The notes beneath the pieces are model-generated. The model did not search any database and had not been told where the DNA came from. It was given only the letters and a program-made list of their open reading frames with translations. Below, in pieces: positions 20,506 to 30,523 of a stretch of DNA of 64,000 bases. The stretch's first letter is position 1, and each line of letters starts with the position of its first letter. Position numbers and translations under genes: made by a program. The DNA comes from a virus: positions 1 to 64,000 of the IMG/VR virus record IMGVR_UViG_3300025849_000025; one strand, 5' to 3'.

Positions 20506-21255
20506 TTAGTATCCTGACGCTGTTACGAATATTGGAACACTTGTATAGGTAATTTGACCTACACATCTCACGAAAGTGTTATTAGGTATGCCTGAGTTTG
20601 GAGCCTTGACTGTAACAGTAAATGTTATTACACCATTATTAACTGTCTCTGCAACTTCTACACTATTGAATATATCTTCAGAACCTACACCCATTTCCAT
20701 GACATCATATGTTCCACCTTCTACACGGCTGAACAAAACTTCCATCGTTCTGTATTCATCGTTCCCATTAGTATTAGCTATTAGAGTTAGAAGAATTTTA
20801 CCGCCACTCGTATATCTGTCCAATATTTTGGTATACACAACACCAAGAATTTCACTGTTGGCAACGTTAGATGGTGGGATGACATCCTGTAGTGTCGCAG
20901 AAATTGTATCGTTTATGACAAAGGGGATTACTTGGTCAAGACTGTTTACCTGTCCGTATGTAAACGAACCTGTGACTGTACTATCTTGGATTGAAACCGC
21001 ACCAACCTGATCAACGAAAGAGAAATTACCACTTCCGTCAGTAGCCAAAATTTGGTTGTTCGAGCCATCCGTGATACTAAAATCTTCGATGCTCGTTGGC
21101 TTATCAGACAAATCAGTATAACTACCAGAAAATGCCGCCGCATCAGCGTTATACAATTCGGTGAAGTTTGCATTTACCTTTTGGAATGCGTTTCTTAACG
21201 GATCGCCTGTACCGTCGTTATCGGCAGTACCTGTATTTACAATTTGCTTAGCCAT
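20506..21255 (-). CDS. Fibre-like virion structural protein (249 aa)
   Basis: Residues 1-35 (VNTGTADNDGTGDPLRNAFQKVNANFTELY) are the common phage fibre/baseplate attachment motif. A short Asp/Gly linker with LSDKPTSIEDF turns follows, then a beta-rich C-terminal domain. A strong AGGAG precedes ATG 21255, and a GATAAATA late-type box lies 24 bases further up. First gene of a cotranscribed set with the 191-aa protein and the subtilase. Confidence 0.72.
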   Translation of the reverse strand: MAKQIVNTGTADNDGTGDPLRNAFQKVNANFTELYNADAAAFSGSYTDLSDKPTSIEDFSITDGSNNQILATDGSGNFSFVDQVGAVSIQDSTVTGSFTYGQVNSLDQVIPFVINDTISATLQDVIPPSNVANSEILGVVYTKILDRYTSGGKILLTLIANTNGNDEYRTMEVLFSRVEGGTYDVMEMGVGSEDIFNSVEVAETVNNGVITFTVTVKAPNSGIPNNTFVRCVGQITYTSVPIFVTASGY

Positions 21256-21279
21256 GTTTGCTCCTAAAGTCTTTTTACT

Positions 21280-21287
21280 TATTTATC
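21280..21287 (-). promoter_or_regulatory. Probable late promoter GATAAATA
   Basis: Minus-strand GATAAATA (one mismatch to TATAAATA), 24 bases before ATG 21255 and between two structural genes. Confidence 0.5.
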
Positions 21288-21290
21288 TGT

Positions 21291-23528
21291 TTATACTACG
21301 TCAGCTTTGAGGTTAACTGTATCTACAGAAATAGTAGTTCTATCTGATGAGTATTTAATTGCTACGTCTGGTTGGTTCGGACCCACGATCTCAGGTCCAC
21401 CAATTAGTTGGTCTTCTTTCTTAGAAACATAGAACCTATGTCCCAAACCAACTTCTGCTTTCTTCTTGTAAACGAACCTACCAAAAAGTCTCGTACCAGC
21501 AAGGTGGACGTTCTTTTTAAGAGTTTCTTCGTATACGCTAAGATCAACCGTGGATAAAATTTCATATGAGAATTCTTGGTATAGATTACTGTCGTGTATT
21601 TTATTGCGAGAGTCGTAATATTTACCGTCTTTGTAACCGTTGATATGACTTGTTTCGCTACCCCAGAAACCTGCTGTAATGCCTTGAGAATCAGCTTTGA
21701 GTGTGCCTCTTGCTTGTTTCTCGCCAGCATCGTTTACAAGGAAAACAGTTTCGCCATCTAGGTAACCAAACCCAGAATTGTTAACCTTAACTGCCGAAAT
21801 TCTTCCTGTGGCAAACTGCGTTTTCGATCTCATATCCGCATTAGCGCCAAATGCTTCTGATGTGTAATCTCTTTCAGATGCCGTGACACTATAGCTAGTA
21901 CCCTTGTGTTGAATAGGAGTTGTTTCAAAACCATAATAAGCATAAGGTCTGACTTTAATAAAAGAACGATCTGTATCGATGCCTGTGATAACACCATTCA
22001 CTCCACTGTCAGATTGTGATATTGCATCACCAACAGAGAACGAAGCACTAAGAACTGGCATGATTAGAATTTGCTCATATCTATCAAATGCAATCATAAC
22101 TGGATCGCGCACTAACGAGAACACGTCGTTTGTATAGTCTTCGCCTGGGTTGACGTTCACAAATGAATCAATAGTACCAATTTCAAATGGCGAGAGGTTG
22201 AATGCTTGATTTAAAGGTGTGCTTAAATTAACTGGATCAGCCGTGCCGCTCATTGTTGCTGTTGCTGGGGGATCGTTATAATTCGTTGCATCAATTGCAA
22301 CTGACAAAAATGGTGACATCAAATCAGTAATTAGATTAACAGTTTCAATATTGGAAAGGCTCTCTACCTTAACATCAGTGTCTAAAGTAGTGTCTGGATA
22401 CAAATCACCTGGAGAGCTATTGTTCTTTGCAGAAACTGTGTAGATGCCGCTGATAGTCACGTTTGGTGTTCTATCTAATGTAGTAATAGCTCTGCTAATA
22501 TTAAACTCATCCCCATCATCCATCTTAATACCAACGGCTGATGCGTTCTGACCAATTACTGTACCTATGTTGCCACCAGTGTCAGTAAGTCTTTCCATGT
22601 TTGTAAAGCTAAAGTCTGGGTTGTCCAACACAAGAACTTGATTAGAGACTTCTAGTCTAGTATTCTGTATCGTATAACCAAAGCCCCCATCTGTCAATGT
22701 GTAATCAACGATGCCTGTAAATTCGTCTTCGGTATCAGTTACGATAACTTTACCGCCATTACCATATTCACTTTCAATAGAGAATTGATCACCGATAGCA
22801 TTACCTGTCGTACCACCATAATCCAAGTCGATGTGCATTGCCGAAGCAGAACCATTCAAAACACCAAACGAAATGTCTTGACCATCAATTCTAGCCATGA
22901 TATTATCGTACTTGGCAAACATACCTCTTACGTTAGTAAGATAGAGGATTGGAGTTAGTGTTCCGTTTAATAGAATGAAGTTAATCTTATCTACAGCCGC
23001 CTTAGCATTTGACGTAGAACCTACAATATTCTTAGCTAATAGATCACTGTACTGGTAATAGACATCATCATCTCTTCCATAGAAAACCCCACTATTAGGA
23101 ACCATCTGAAGATATGTACCAGTCTGCCATTTAGAGTCGGATGGTTTCAAAACAAATTGTGCTGGATTGTTGATCTCAACATCTTCGTCATAAAAAAGTC
23201 TAAAGAATATAATGATACCACTCTCAGAACCTTTTCTTCTGTAAAGGTCTAAGATGTTCTTAACTACAATTCTTACACTAGAGTCTTCGAGCATTGGAAG
23301 ATCGCTCAAGAACTTCTTCTGGAAGAAAATAATCATACTATTAAGAGTAGTCGAAATATCTCTATATTCAAACATACGTCTTGAGTTGTAGATACCCTGA
23401 TTAGGTGTAGTTTCTAAGAACTCATAGTAGTCCTGTACAAGCTGAACCAACTCAGCATTTTCCTCACGATATATCGCAGGAAACTGTTGAGGTATCTTAA
23501 ATGCTATTTTCTTTTCGATTTCTGACAT
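21291..23528 (-). CDS. Baseplate wedge-like structural protein, possible gp7 counterpart
   Basis: 745 aa, directly downstream of gp6, sharing one base with it. Residues 1-130 are helical and aromatic (FPAIYREENAELVQLVQDYYEFLE, F.KKFLSDLP, ILDLYRRKGSESGIIIFFRLFYDEDVEI), a block found in large proteins next to gp6 in marine T4-like phages. The rest is beta-rich with glycine turns (DGGFGYT, NNSGFGYLDG). Position after gp25-gp6 and size suggest the wedge component that fills the gp7 role, but I cannot show homology to T4 gp7. Confidence 0.65.
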   Translation of the reverse strand: MSEIEKKIAFKIPQQFPAIYREENAELVQLVQDYYEFLETTPNQGIYNSRRMFEYRDISTTLNSMIIFFQKKFLSDLPMLEDSSVRIVVKNILDLYRRKGSESGIIIFFRLFYDEDVEINNPAQFVLKPSDSKWQTGTYLQMVPNSGVFYGRDDDVYYQYSDLLAKNIVGSTSNAKAAVDKINFILLNGTLTPILYLTNVRGMFAKYDNIMARIDGQDISFGVLNGSASAMHIDLDYGGTTGNAIGDQFSIESEYGNGGKVIVTDTEDEFTGIVDYTLTDGGFGYTIQNTRLEVSNQVLVLDNPDFSFTNMERLTDTGGNIGTVIGQNASAVGIKMDDGDEFNISRAITTLDRTPNVTISGIYTVSAKNNSSPGDLYPDTTLDTDVKVESLSNIETVNLITDLMSPFLSVAIDATNYNDPPATATMSGTADPVNLSTPLNQAFNLSPFEIGTIDSFVNVNPGEDYTNDVFSLVRDPVMIAFDRYEQILIMPVLSASFSVGDAISQSDSGVNGVITGIDTDRSFIKVRPYAYYGFETTPIQHKGTSYSVTASERDYTSEAFGANADMRSKTQFATGRISAVKVNNSGFGYLDGETVFLVNDAGEKQARGTLKADSQGITAGFWGSETSHINGYKDGKYYDSRNKIHDSNLYQEFSYEILSTVDLSVYEETLKKNVHLAGTRLFGRFVYKKKAEVGLGHRFYVSKKEDQLIGGPEIVGPNQPDVAIKYSSDRTTISVDTVNLKADVV

Positions 23529-25318
23529 TATTTCATCTCAATTAGATTGATTGTTACGTCTGTGTCTTTCACAGTAAATATTCTACCATTCGGGGCAGTA
23601 ATATCGTTCTTTACTGTACTAGCCATGAATTTAATACCAGAACCAGTATATCCGTCTGTGATGAAGCCCACCAAGTTGACTTCTCCTGTATCGTAGTCTA
23701 CAGTACCAATAGAAGGCTTAACCACTTTAGGGTTAGCAACATCACTCGTAATGATTTGAATTTTGCCAACACCATCATCTTGCAAGTAAACATTTGATCC
23801 GTTATACGAGAATACACCAGTTTTAATTGCTGGTTTGTATGTCTCAAATCCTCTTTCCTCATCAAAAGGATAAGGTTTGATCAACTTAGCAACAAATTTA
23901 AATGTTGGATTTAGAGATACGTTAGTTGCTGGAGAGTATTCGATGTAAGGCATTACAGAAATGTCGTTACTTGTCACAGAAATGTCGATATTGTCTATTG
24001 CCGCTGAAAGGGCAGAAACTCTTAACTGAGTATTGAAGTCATCAAGATACTGTGTGTTATAATCCGCAATGGCATTTCTCGCTAGTGTTTCGATGTCACC
24101 AGAAGACTTGCGTGTTAGCTTAGGATTGTAATACAAGTCAACAACCGCACAACCATACATGAATTTAGTTGCAACGAATATAGGTTCAATTGCAAGTGGA
24201 CTTCTTTCTCTAAGATATTCAATATATGTATTTGAAAGTGTGTTAGAAAGACTTTCTTGTCCTTGTCCAAGGTATACAGAAATAGCAACCTTACCAAACT
24301 TTGGTGGGTCAAGGTCTTCACCGCCATAAGCCGCAACTGCTTGGATTTCTGGGAATTGTGTTTTCAAAAGAATTTCGTAATCAGATGTTGTAACCGCACG
24401 TTCTTGAATTTGCAAACTTTTGGGGGCAAAGTATCTAATGCTTTCGATGCTTTCTCTCTCAGCACCACCAGCAGCATTTTGCGTGGTTGTCACTACGGCA
24501 CTACCGAAGCTAGTAGCCATTGAGAATGACTTAGCACCGTTACCTTCAGTACCAGAAGTAATTCTGTATCTTACTCTAATGTCCTCAAACTCTTCTGGTT
24601 GGAAGCCAAAAACATTGTTTCCGAAATAAATTGTATAACGACCATCGTAATATGGTTCGATGTAGAATACTTTATCTGTTGCCCCAACACCAAAGATGTC
24701 ATTCTTACGCAAGAATACGTTTTCGTTTTCTGTAGCTTCAGCGTCAACAAACACTGCAATGGATTCTGTGTCAGAATTTTCATTCGAGAGTACCACACGT
24801 AGGATACCATCTTCGTCAACAAAGAAGCCTTCACGTTCGAAACTCGCCAACATTTGACCTTCAAAGATTTCTACGTTCTCTGCTACGAATGTATTAGGCG
24901 CAGTTTTCTTAGCAACATATGCTTGATTAGTAACAAACTCAAAGTTTTCACCATTGTGTATGGTTGTAAATGGCTGATACTGTGGTATCGTAATAGATTG
25001 TCCTGTCGCTGTCGAATCTGTGAATGTAACTGCCACAACAGCTTTTGCTGATCTTCGGCTTCGTGGAAGGTAGTTCAATTCTTTGGCATGTGAAACAACA
25101 GAGTTGCGCATCACGGCAGAGTCAAGGAACATCTCGTTAATTGCCATGTTGGTATAGAAGTTGTTTTGGAATGTGTTGTAAGCCAAGACGTCAAGCATCA
25201 CAGACATGTTCGACCCATCGAAGTTATAGTCTTTGAACTGTGTCTGAGTTTGCAGATAATCTTTGAATTGTTCCTTTACTGCTTCAAAGTCTAATTCTGA
25301 AATGTTTAGCTTAACCAT
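23528..25318 (-). CDS. 6: Baseplate wedge protein gp6
   Basis: 596 aa with the characteristic gp6/baseplate-J start (LDFEAVKEQFKDYLQTQTQFKDYNFDGSN...LDVLAYNTFQNNFYTNMAINEMFLDSAVMR) followed by HAKELNYLPRSRRSAKA. The middle has the expected ETIFYGNNVFG-like and RYRITSGTEGNGA segments and an R..ALTT.DYE-type motif (RAVTTSDYEILLKTQFPEI). gp6 forms the iris ring linking wedges. Gene order gp25-gp6 is as in many contractile systems; the start is immediately after the gp25 stop. Confidence 0.9.
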   Translation of the reverse strand: MVKLNISELDFEAVKEQFKDYLQTQTQFKDYNFDGSNMSVMLDVLAYNTFQNNFYTNMAINEMFLDSAVMRNSVVSHAKELNYLPRSRRSAKAVVAVTFTDSTATGQSITIPQYQPFTTIHNGENFEFVTNQAYVAKKTAPNTFVAENVEIFEGQMLASFEREGFFVDEDGILRVVLSNENSDTESIAVFVDAEATENENVFLRKNDIFGVGATDKVFYIEPYYDGRYTIYFGNNVFGFQPEEFEDIRVRYRITSGTEGNGAKSFSMATSFGSAVVTTTQNAAGGAERESIESIRYFAPKSLQIQERAVTTSDYEILLKTQFPEIQAVAAYGGEDLDPPKFGKVAISVYLGQGQESLSNTLSNTYIEYLRERSPLAIEPIFVATKFMYGCAVVDLYYNPKLTRKSSGDIETLARNAIADYNTQYLDDFNTQLRVSALSAAIDNIDISVTSNDISVMPYIEYSPATNVSLNPTFKFVAKLIKPYPFDEERGFETYKPAIKTGVFSYNGSNVYLQDDGVGKIQIITSDVANPKVVKPSIGTVDYDTGEVNLVGFITDGYTGSGIKFMASTVKNDITAPNGRIFTVKDTDVTINLIEMK

Positions 25319-25747
25319 TTATCTGGTCCTCTCTAAAAATACATCAACTGATATAGGTTGTTGATTATTTAAAATATAAAATTGAATTCTAATTCTGACT
25401 ACATTATCGTCTAGGTTTGACGAAACTTCCACATCAATTATCTCTGCCCTTGGTTCGTGCAACTCAAGGGTTGTGCGTACTTGGTCTTCGATTAGAGTCA
25501 AAACTCCTGGAGTGATGTTCTCGAACAACATAGCTCTAAGATTGCCGCCAATTGTTGGTTGCATAAGTCTTTCGCCACGATCAGTGAGAAGAATGTTTCG
25601 TATAGATTCCTTAACACTATCTTCATCTTTGAATACTGTTAAGTCTTGAGACAATGGGCTGATCTCAAGGTCTTTCTTGAAATCAGAATAAATTGAAATC
25701 TTCTTCTGTCTATTTGATATTAAATTTACTACCATCTTGTTCCCCAA
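25319..25747 (-). CDS. 25: Baseplate wedge protein gp25 (lysozyme-like fold)
   Basis: 142 aa, usual length. It has the gp25/GPW core: DLTVFKDEDSVKESIRNILLTDRGERLMQPTIGGNLRAMLFE, then ITPGVLTLIEDQVRTTLELHEPRAEIIDVEV. In contractile injection systems gp25 nucleates sheath assembly by handshake with the sheath. Overlaps the start region of the upstream M15 hub gene by 19 bases and is followed directly by gp6. Confidence 0.92.
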   Translation of the reverse strand: MGNKMVVNLISNRQKKISIYSDFKKDLEISPLSQDLTVFKDEDSVKESIRNILLTDRGERLMQPTIGGNLRAMLFENITPGVLTLIEDQVRTTLELHEPRAEIIDVEVSSNLDDNVVRIRIQFYILNNQQPISVDVFLERTR

Positions 25748-27453
25748 GTTCTCGCATCACTTTGCGCTCTCCAATCTAAGTGGATGAAATTCTTGCTACG
25801 ATAGTATCCGAAACTAGTAAATCCTATTTTCCTACCTTCATTCACCAAGTCGGTTCGCATTTGTCTAGTCCAACTACTAACGCCAATATCTACAGCTTTG
25901 CCCAACAAATGTTGAGAATGTAGCGCAACGCCAGGATATTTTTTTATATCTCTCAAATACCTTTGGTATTTTTCATTTCTATAAAGGCTGTTTATTCTAA
26001 ACGAACCAAACCCTGGGTGCAATTCATTCATTCTTTTATTCAGTCTCAAAATATATATCTTTGTCGTCATAGTATGTTCACCACCAGTCCAACCCAAGGA
26101 GCCAAGAATTGGTTCACTTTCGCCTGGCCAAATATTGCGCACCCAACCACCAACTGGATTGAATACAGGATGGTTATTGTTTTTAATCTCATCCCAAGTT
26201 GGTATGTACTCTCTACCATAACCTTCTTGCGAGGCTATCCAGTCTGGCACTTGCATTGGCGGTGGTCGTGTCGCGTCAGTTTCAAGATCGACATCAGGAA
26301 GTGAAGTCGTAACAATATCGTCATTTGGTGCTGTCCACACGTCATATGCTTCTCTTGTTCTTCTAGCTCTTTCTTCATCACTAAACCTAATACCACCAGC
26401 CTCAACTATTCTACTAGTTACTTGACCAGTAGCAGACCTGATTGTGTTGCGCGCAGTTTCGTATTCATCTGCAATGGCATCAAGAGGAGATTTAACTCCT
26501 TTAATAATAGCTTCTACACCAGCAGCAAAACCACAAATACGTGCCATCAAAAACATGATCTCTTCTAAGGATGGGTTATCAAACAAACCAACTGCATAAT
26601 CAATCATACCTTTTAGTTTAGATTGTATTTTATTTAAATTCTCTTCAGAAAAAAATCTACCAATCTGGTCTTTAACTGCTTCAACTTTACCGACAATCTT
26701 GTCTTGAATAAAGCTTTCTACATTACCCATAATGTCAGCCATATTAAAGTTTTGTATGGCGTCCTTGATCTTATTTATAGTACCCATAACCGCATCAGTT
26801 ATTTTCTTTTTAATTGCTTCTATGAGAGCCTTTACTTTAATTGCTTCAAACAAAGCTTTGAGTGGGTCTTCGATGTTCCTAATTTTAGAGATGAAACTAA
26901 GAGCATCACCAATAAGACCCTCAACTTGACCAATAATAATAAAGAAACCGCCTATTGCGCCAAATACGTTGGGCATTAATGAACAAAATCCACCCAGAAC
27001 AGAATCTGCATAACTTCCTCTGTAGAAGTCATCAAGCTCTCTTAAAAACTTAGGGGGATTTTGATTTGCAGAGAAGTTAGCTGATATGGGCGAATAGTTA
27101 TATTCTTTAAGAAACTGTGCAAATTCAATTTGAGATATTGGACCATTTAAAATTCTTGTTTGGAGCAATGTATAATTTTGAATATTCGCAGTCACGAAGG
27201 TATTCGTGTTGATGGTATTGTTTATTAGGTTTAGGTTATCCGCAAATGTGTCGCCGTATTTATTAACCGCCAAGACAATAGGATTACTTTCAGAATCAGC
27301 AACTATATTTTTTGCGAACGAATTTTCAAAAACTTCAATTTGGGATAAAGTGAGTTCACCATTAGAATTAGCCAACGCCTGAGGCGAGGCTTTAAACACC
27401 TTTTCTTCATCTGGACTTAAACACCAATCACGATTGGTTAAGTTCTTTTCCAT
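25729..27453 (-). CDS. Baseplate hub protein with C-terminal M15 peptidase (tail endopeptidase)
   Basis: 574 aa. Residues 1-150 are unrecognised. Residues about 155-330 are helical and partly hydrophobic (VFGAIGGFFIIIGQVEGLIGDALSFISKI), a possible membrane-active or hub-packing segment. Residues about 440-574 are a peptidase M15 domain: FRINSLYRNEKYQRYL, then S513-QH515-LLGKAVD522-IG and FIHL with His558, the three zinc ligands expected for D-Ala-D-Ala/L-Ala-D-Glu cutters. It lies between the gp5-like hub gene and gp25. The neighbouring gp5 lacks lysozyme, so this protein probably opens peptidoglycan during injection (inference). Confidence 0.8.
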   Translation of the reverse strand: MEKNLTNRDWCLSPDEEKVFKASPQALANSNGELTLSQIEVFENSFAKNIVADSESNPIVLAVNKYGDTFADNLNLINNTINTNTFVTANIQNYTLLQTRILNGPISQIEFAQFLKEYNYSPISANFSANQNPPKFLRELDDFYRGSYADSVLGGFCSLMPNVFGAIGGFFIIIGQVEGLIGDALSFISKIRNIEDPLKALFEAIKVKALIEAIKKKITDAVMGTINKIKDAIQNFNMADIMGNVESFIQDKIVGKVEAVKDQIGRFFSEENLNKIQSKLKGMIDYAVGLFDNPSLEEIMFLMARICGFAAGVEAIIKGVKSPLDAIADEYETARNTIRSATGQVTSRIVEAGGIRFSDEERARRTREAYDVWTAPNDDIVTTSLPDVDLETDATRPPPMQVPDWIASQEGYGREYIPTWDEIKNNNHPVFNPVGGWVRNIWPGESEPILGSLGWTGGEHTMTTKIYILRLNKRMNELHPGFGSFRINSLYRNEKYQRYLRDIKKYPGVALHSQHLLGKAVDIGVSSWTRQMRTDLVNEGRKIGFTSFGYYRSKNFIHLDWRAQSDARTWGTRW

Positions 27454-27481
27454 TACTGCTTTCCCTAGTCTCTGTTACTTA

Positions 27482-27489
27482 TATTTATC
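27482..27489 (-). promoter_or_regulatory. Probable late promoter GATAAATA
   Basis: Minus-strand GATAAATA just after the gp5-like stop, 28 bases upstream of ATG 27453 of the M15 hub gene. Confidence 0.5.
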
Positions 27490-27490
27490 A

Positions 27491-28885
27491 TCAAACAAGC
27501 GTCCCACCATCATCAGAACCATCATCTTGTGATGCAATTCCTTCGCCACTAGCAGAAGGAAGGTCTGCGGGGGCTACATCTGTACTTAATGTCACTGGTT
27601 CTGGTGCTTCCACCTTACTTGCACCCTTAGAAGCCTCAGCGGTTGCAATGTCGCCATCAGCATGTGCGGTATCTGCTCCACCCTCAGCCATGCGAACAAC
27701 ATCATCCACGTAAACAGTTGTTCCTCTAACAGACAACTTACCGTCCGAACCAAGTGTTAGTACACCACCTCTCATATCAGTAGTGCCTGTACCAATGATA
27801 TTAAGATCAGCCGACTTGATGTTCATTTCTGTCGTGGCAAACAAATTCATGTTATTGCCCTTGACATTCATATTTTGTGTTGCTTCTGCCCAAACGAATG
27901 GTGCTTTGGCGTACCAACCAATACCAGCCTCAGTCTGTAGTTCTTTCTCAGCTTTAATCGACATAGTACCCACATTAGCTTCCATCTTAACATCAGCACC
28001 ACGAATTTGTACTTGGTTGCCTGCTTGCAGTGTCGATTGACCACCAACAGAAAGGAGATGATTGCCATGTACTAACTGTTGAAAGTCGCCATTTATCTCT
28101 TCGATTTTATTGCCGTTTACATGTACGTAGCTGTTGCCGTTAATTGTAACTGTACTCATGCCACCAACAACTACGTGTTGGTTCCTATCGTTTACTTCAT
28201 ACTTATCACTAACTGATTTATCTGTTTTTGTACCCTGACTATCTACTTGAACATAAGACCCCGACGTGTGCCAGATCATAATTCTCTCAGAACCAGGGGT
28301 GCTATCTATTTCAATCGAGTTTGCACCAGAATGAATAACTCTGTTAAATCCATATGTTGCGTTGTATGCTGTTGGGGGTTCTGACCACGTTCTTGAATCA
28401 CTATCATCTCCACCAACTCTCACATCTCTAGTACGCATAGTTTGCTGTTGCAGAACATAAGTCTCATCAATGTACTCGCCACGAACAAGTCTGTGCTGTT
28501 GAGGTTGACCAAAACTTTCTGGGTCTGAACCTTCTGCACGTAATGCGGCATTATCTCTTGGTAACGCACCCCATCCATCCACCTCAGGGTTCATAACTTT
28601 AGTCATCTGTGATGGTATCACACCAATTATCATTGGCTGTTGTGCGCCACGTCCATCAATGAAGAAACCAAATACCCAAGAGTTTGTCTTTGGCACAATA
28701 TTAACGTCGTAACCGCCGTGGATACATATAGCCCAAGGTAAGTCCTCTGTAGCAACATCCCTATTAGTTCCATGAATACCAAAGGCTCTTACTTTAACCC
28801 GACCCTCTTTACGTGGATCATCATTATCTTCGATAACCCCAACAAACCATAATGGGTCTTTAATTCCTAATCCATAATCAGACAT
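27491..28885 (-). CDS. 5: Baseplate hub spike protein gp5-like, without lysozyme domain
   Basis: 464 aa. The N-terminal OB-fold (residues ~10-100: PLWFVGVIEDNDDPRKEGRVKVRAFGIHG..., DLPWAICIHGG, GFFIDGRGAQQPMIIGVIP) is that of gp5/VgrG proteins. The region where T4 gp5 carries its lysozyme is replaced by a short linker. Residues ~170-400 form the beta-helix (KYEVNDRNQHVVVGGMSTVTINGNSYVHVNGNK-like repeats). The last ~65 residues are Asp/Ala/Ser-rich. The start overlaps the end of the gp27-like gene by 8 bases. Confidence 0.85.
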   Translation of the reverse strand: MSDYGLGIKDPLWFVGVIEDNDDPRKEGRVKVRAFGIHGTNRDVATEDLPWAICIHGGYDVNIVPKTNSWVFGFFIDGRGAQQPMIIGVIPSQMTKVMNPEVDGWGALPRDNAALRAEGSDPESFGQPQQHRLVRGEYIDETYVLQQQTMRTRDVRVGGDDSDSRTWSEPPTAYNATYGFNRVIHSGANSIEIDSTPGSERIMIWHTSGSYVQVDSQGTKTDKSVSDKYEVNDRNQHVVVGGMSTVTINGNSYVHVNGNKIEEINGDFQQLVHGNHLLSVGGQSTLQAGNQVQIRGADVKMEANVGTMSIKAEKELQTEAGIGWYAKAPFVWAEATQNMNVKGNNMNLFATTEMNIKSADLNIIGTGTTDMRGGVLTLGSDGKLSVRGTTVYVDDVVRMAEGGADTAHADGDIATAEASKGASKVEAPEPVTLSTDVAPADLPSASGEGIASQDDGSDDGGTLV

Positions 28886-30263
28886 CTACTTCACCTTTAC
28901 TCCAATCAAACTTAACTAATGTAAGCGTTGCATTTAATACATTTTCATCATCACGTATATGTCGAGTTGTCTCTACCATGTATCTACCACTAAGAGTCGC
29001 ATTTCTTGATAGATTGCTGATACCATCCAAAGACTTAATGTCTAAATTTACGATCATTCCTGGCATAATGTCTATTCTACCTTTCATGGAACAACTCACT
29101 ATAGTGGCGTGAAGGTGTTCGTGATATGAAAGTCTGTTTGAAATGATTTGTGGCATATACCTATCTGTATGCAAAGAACTAGGTATATCTCCAACTTGTT
29201 GGTAATCTTTGAATACAGTAAAATCTCTTGCGTTTTCTTCAGTAAATGTGTCTTCTCTGAATTGTGCTGTATGTGGGTTATCAGCAAGATTGCGTGGATT
29301 TCCCGACATGTCGATATAGCTTGCATCTTTAGAATAATCGAATTCATTCATGACTACCTGTCTTCTCACCAGATCAAGTTCCATAACTCTATTTTTGTAA
29401 CCACCTGAGAATATATCAGAAGCAGTATCAATTCCCTTAGAGACAATTCTTATCTCTTCAACCCTATTTGTTTGATCAGTAGGTTTAGTGCCATCAACTG
29501 ATGAAGCTGGGGCATAAAATAGATTAACAAGGTCTTTTCTCTGGGCAGTCTTAATGAAGTATTCATCCGACGCAAAATAAAAGTTCTTTAGTGTCTCGAA
29601 AAATTTAAACGAGTTTGAAGGTGTCTCTGGTTGGTATGCTTGCGTATATAGGAAATGCATAGCTTCAGTTGGTATCATATTTGGGATGACACATTTTACC
29701 ATGTTTGCCGTGGGCTGAACAAAGAGACTTCTATCTGGCTCTTCAGAAATAGTATGCCTTGCAGTAGCAAACTCAAGGGTTCTGTTATTATCGTCCAAAT
29801 ATCTAGTGTTACCCAAACTTGCAAAATATGTATTGAAAACTTTTTTGCTAATATCACTAATGGAACTTTGGTAAGCTTTAGTAATCTTTCTTTTGGATGC
29901 GTTGTAAGAAATATTAGAAACGAAATTGATGTCATATATCACTTGACCAGAACTCTCACTGGCTTGGATGTTGTCAATTCTGAATATGTGAGTTTTCATA
30001 TTGACTTCAGTGTTTAAATCATATCCCTTGATTTTAAGATCAAGTGTTTCTTCTGATCTCAATGGAAAGGTTTCGAGTAGACCAATGCTATCTTGCACAG
30101 TAATAGAACCATAATAGCTCATTGAGTTCATAGATTGATTAATCTCGAACTTAGTCACCATCTGTGCTATATCTGTTTTCTTATTTCCAGAATGCGAAGT
30201 TATAACTGCGTTTAAAACTTCACAGACTGATGGAGCAAAATCGCCACTACCAGTTCCTGCCAT
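28878..30263 (-). CDS. 27: Baseplate hub protein gp27-like
   Basis: 461 aa (T4 gp27: 391). It has the hub-barrel pattern: F.INQSMNSMSYYGSITVQDSIGLLETFPLRSEETLDLKI near residues 40-80, then HIFRIDNIQASES...YDINFVS and a late M.GRIDIMPGMIVNLDIKSL strand. gp27 trimerises, binds the gp5 spike and continues the tail tube. Gene order 27-5 is appropriate, with an 8-base overlap to gp5 and a one-base junction to the upstream 85-aa gene. Confidence 0.75.
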   Translation of the reverse strand: MAGTGSGDFAPSVCEVLNAVITSHSGNKKTDIAQMVTKFEINQSMNSMSYYGSITVQDSIGLLETFPLRSEETLDLKIKGYDLNTEVNMKTHIFRIDNIQASESSGQVIYDINFVSNISYNASKRKITKAYQSSISDISKKVFNTYFASLGNTRYLDDNNRTLEFATARHTISEEPDRSLFVQPTANMVKCVIPNMIPTEAMHFLYTQAYQPETPSNSFKFFETLKNFYFASDEYFIKTAQRKDLVNLFYAPASSVDGTKPTDQTNRVEEIRIVSKGIDTASDIFSGGYKNRVMELDLVRRQVVMNEFDYSKDASYIDMSGNPRNLADNPHTAQFREDTFTEENARDFTVFKDYQQVGDIPSSLHTDRYMPQIISNRLSYHEHLHATIVSCSMKGRIDIMPGMIVNLDIKSLDGISNLSRNATLSGRYMVETTRHIRDDENVLNATLTLVKFDWSKGEVDV

Positions 30264-30520
30264 TATCTATTACCCATTTTCTTGATGAAGTTAGCAGATA
30301 TTTGTGGCAAGAATTGGTTATCAACTAAGAATATCTCTTTCTTATTATTGTTATCCGCGAGTTCTTGGTCGTAGATTTTCCAAGGCTTCCACTCATCTGG
30401 AATAATTCTTTTAATAATAATTTTACGACCTTGCTCAGTACGCAAGATAATACGATCCTCTTTACGAAGATAGATTGTTCTGAAGGATTCTGGGGCTAGT
30501 TTTACAATATCTACTGCCAT
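30263..30520 (-). CDS. Small conserved protein between gp53 and gp27 genes
   Basis: 85 aa, basic, no domain recognised; motifs include TIYLRKEDRIILRTEQGRK and IIPDEWKPWKIYDQELAD. It lies 3 bases after gp53 and abuts gp27 in the baseplate operon. A minor baseplate or assembly role is inferred only from this position. Confidence 0.7.
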   Translation of the reverse strand: MAVDIVKLAPESFRTIYLRKEDRIILRTEQGRKIIIKRIIPDEWKPWKIYDQELADNNNKKEIFLVDNQFLPQISANFIKKMGNR

Positions 30521-30523
30521 GTC

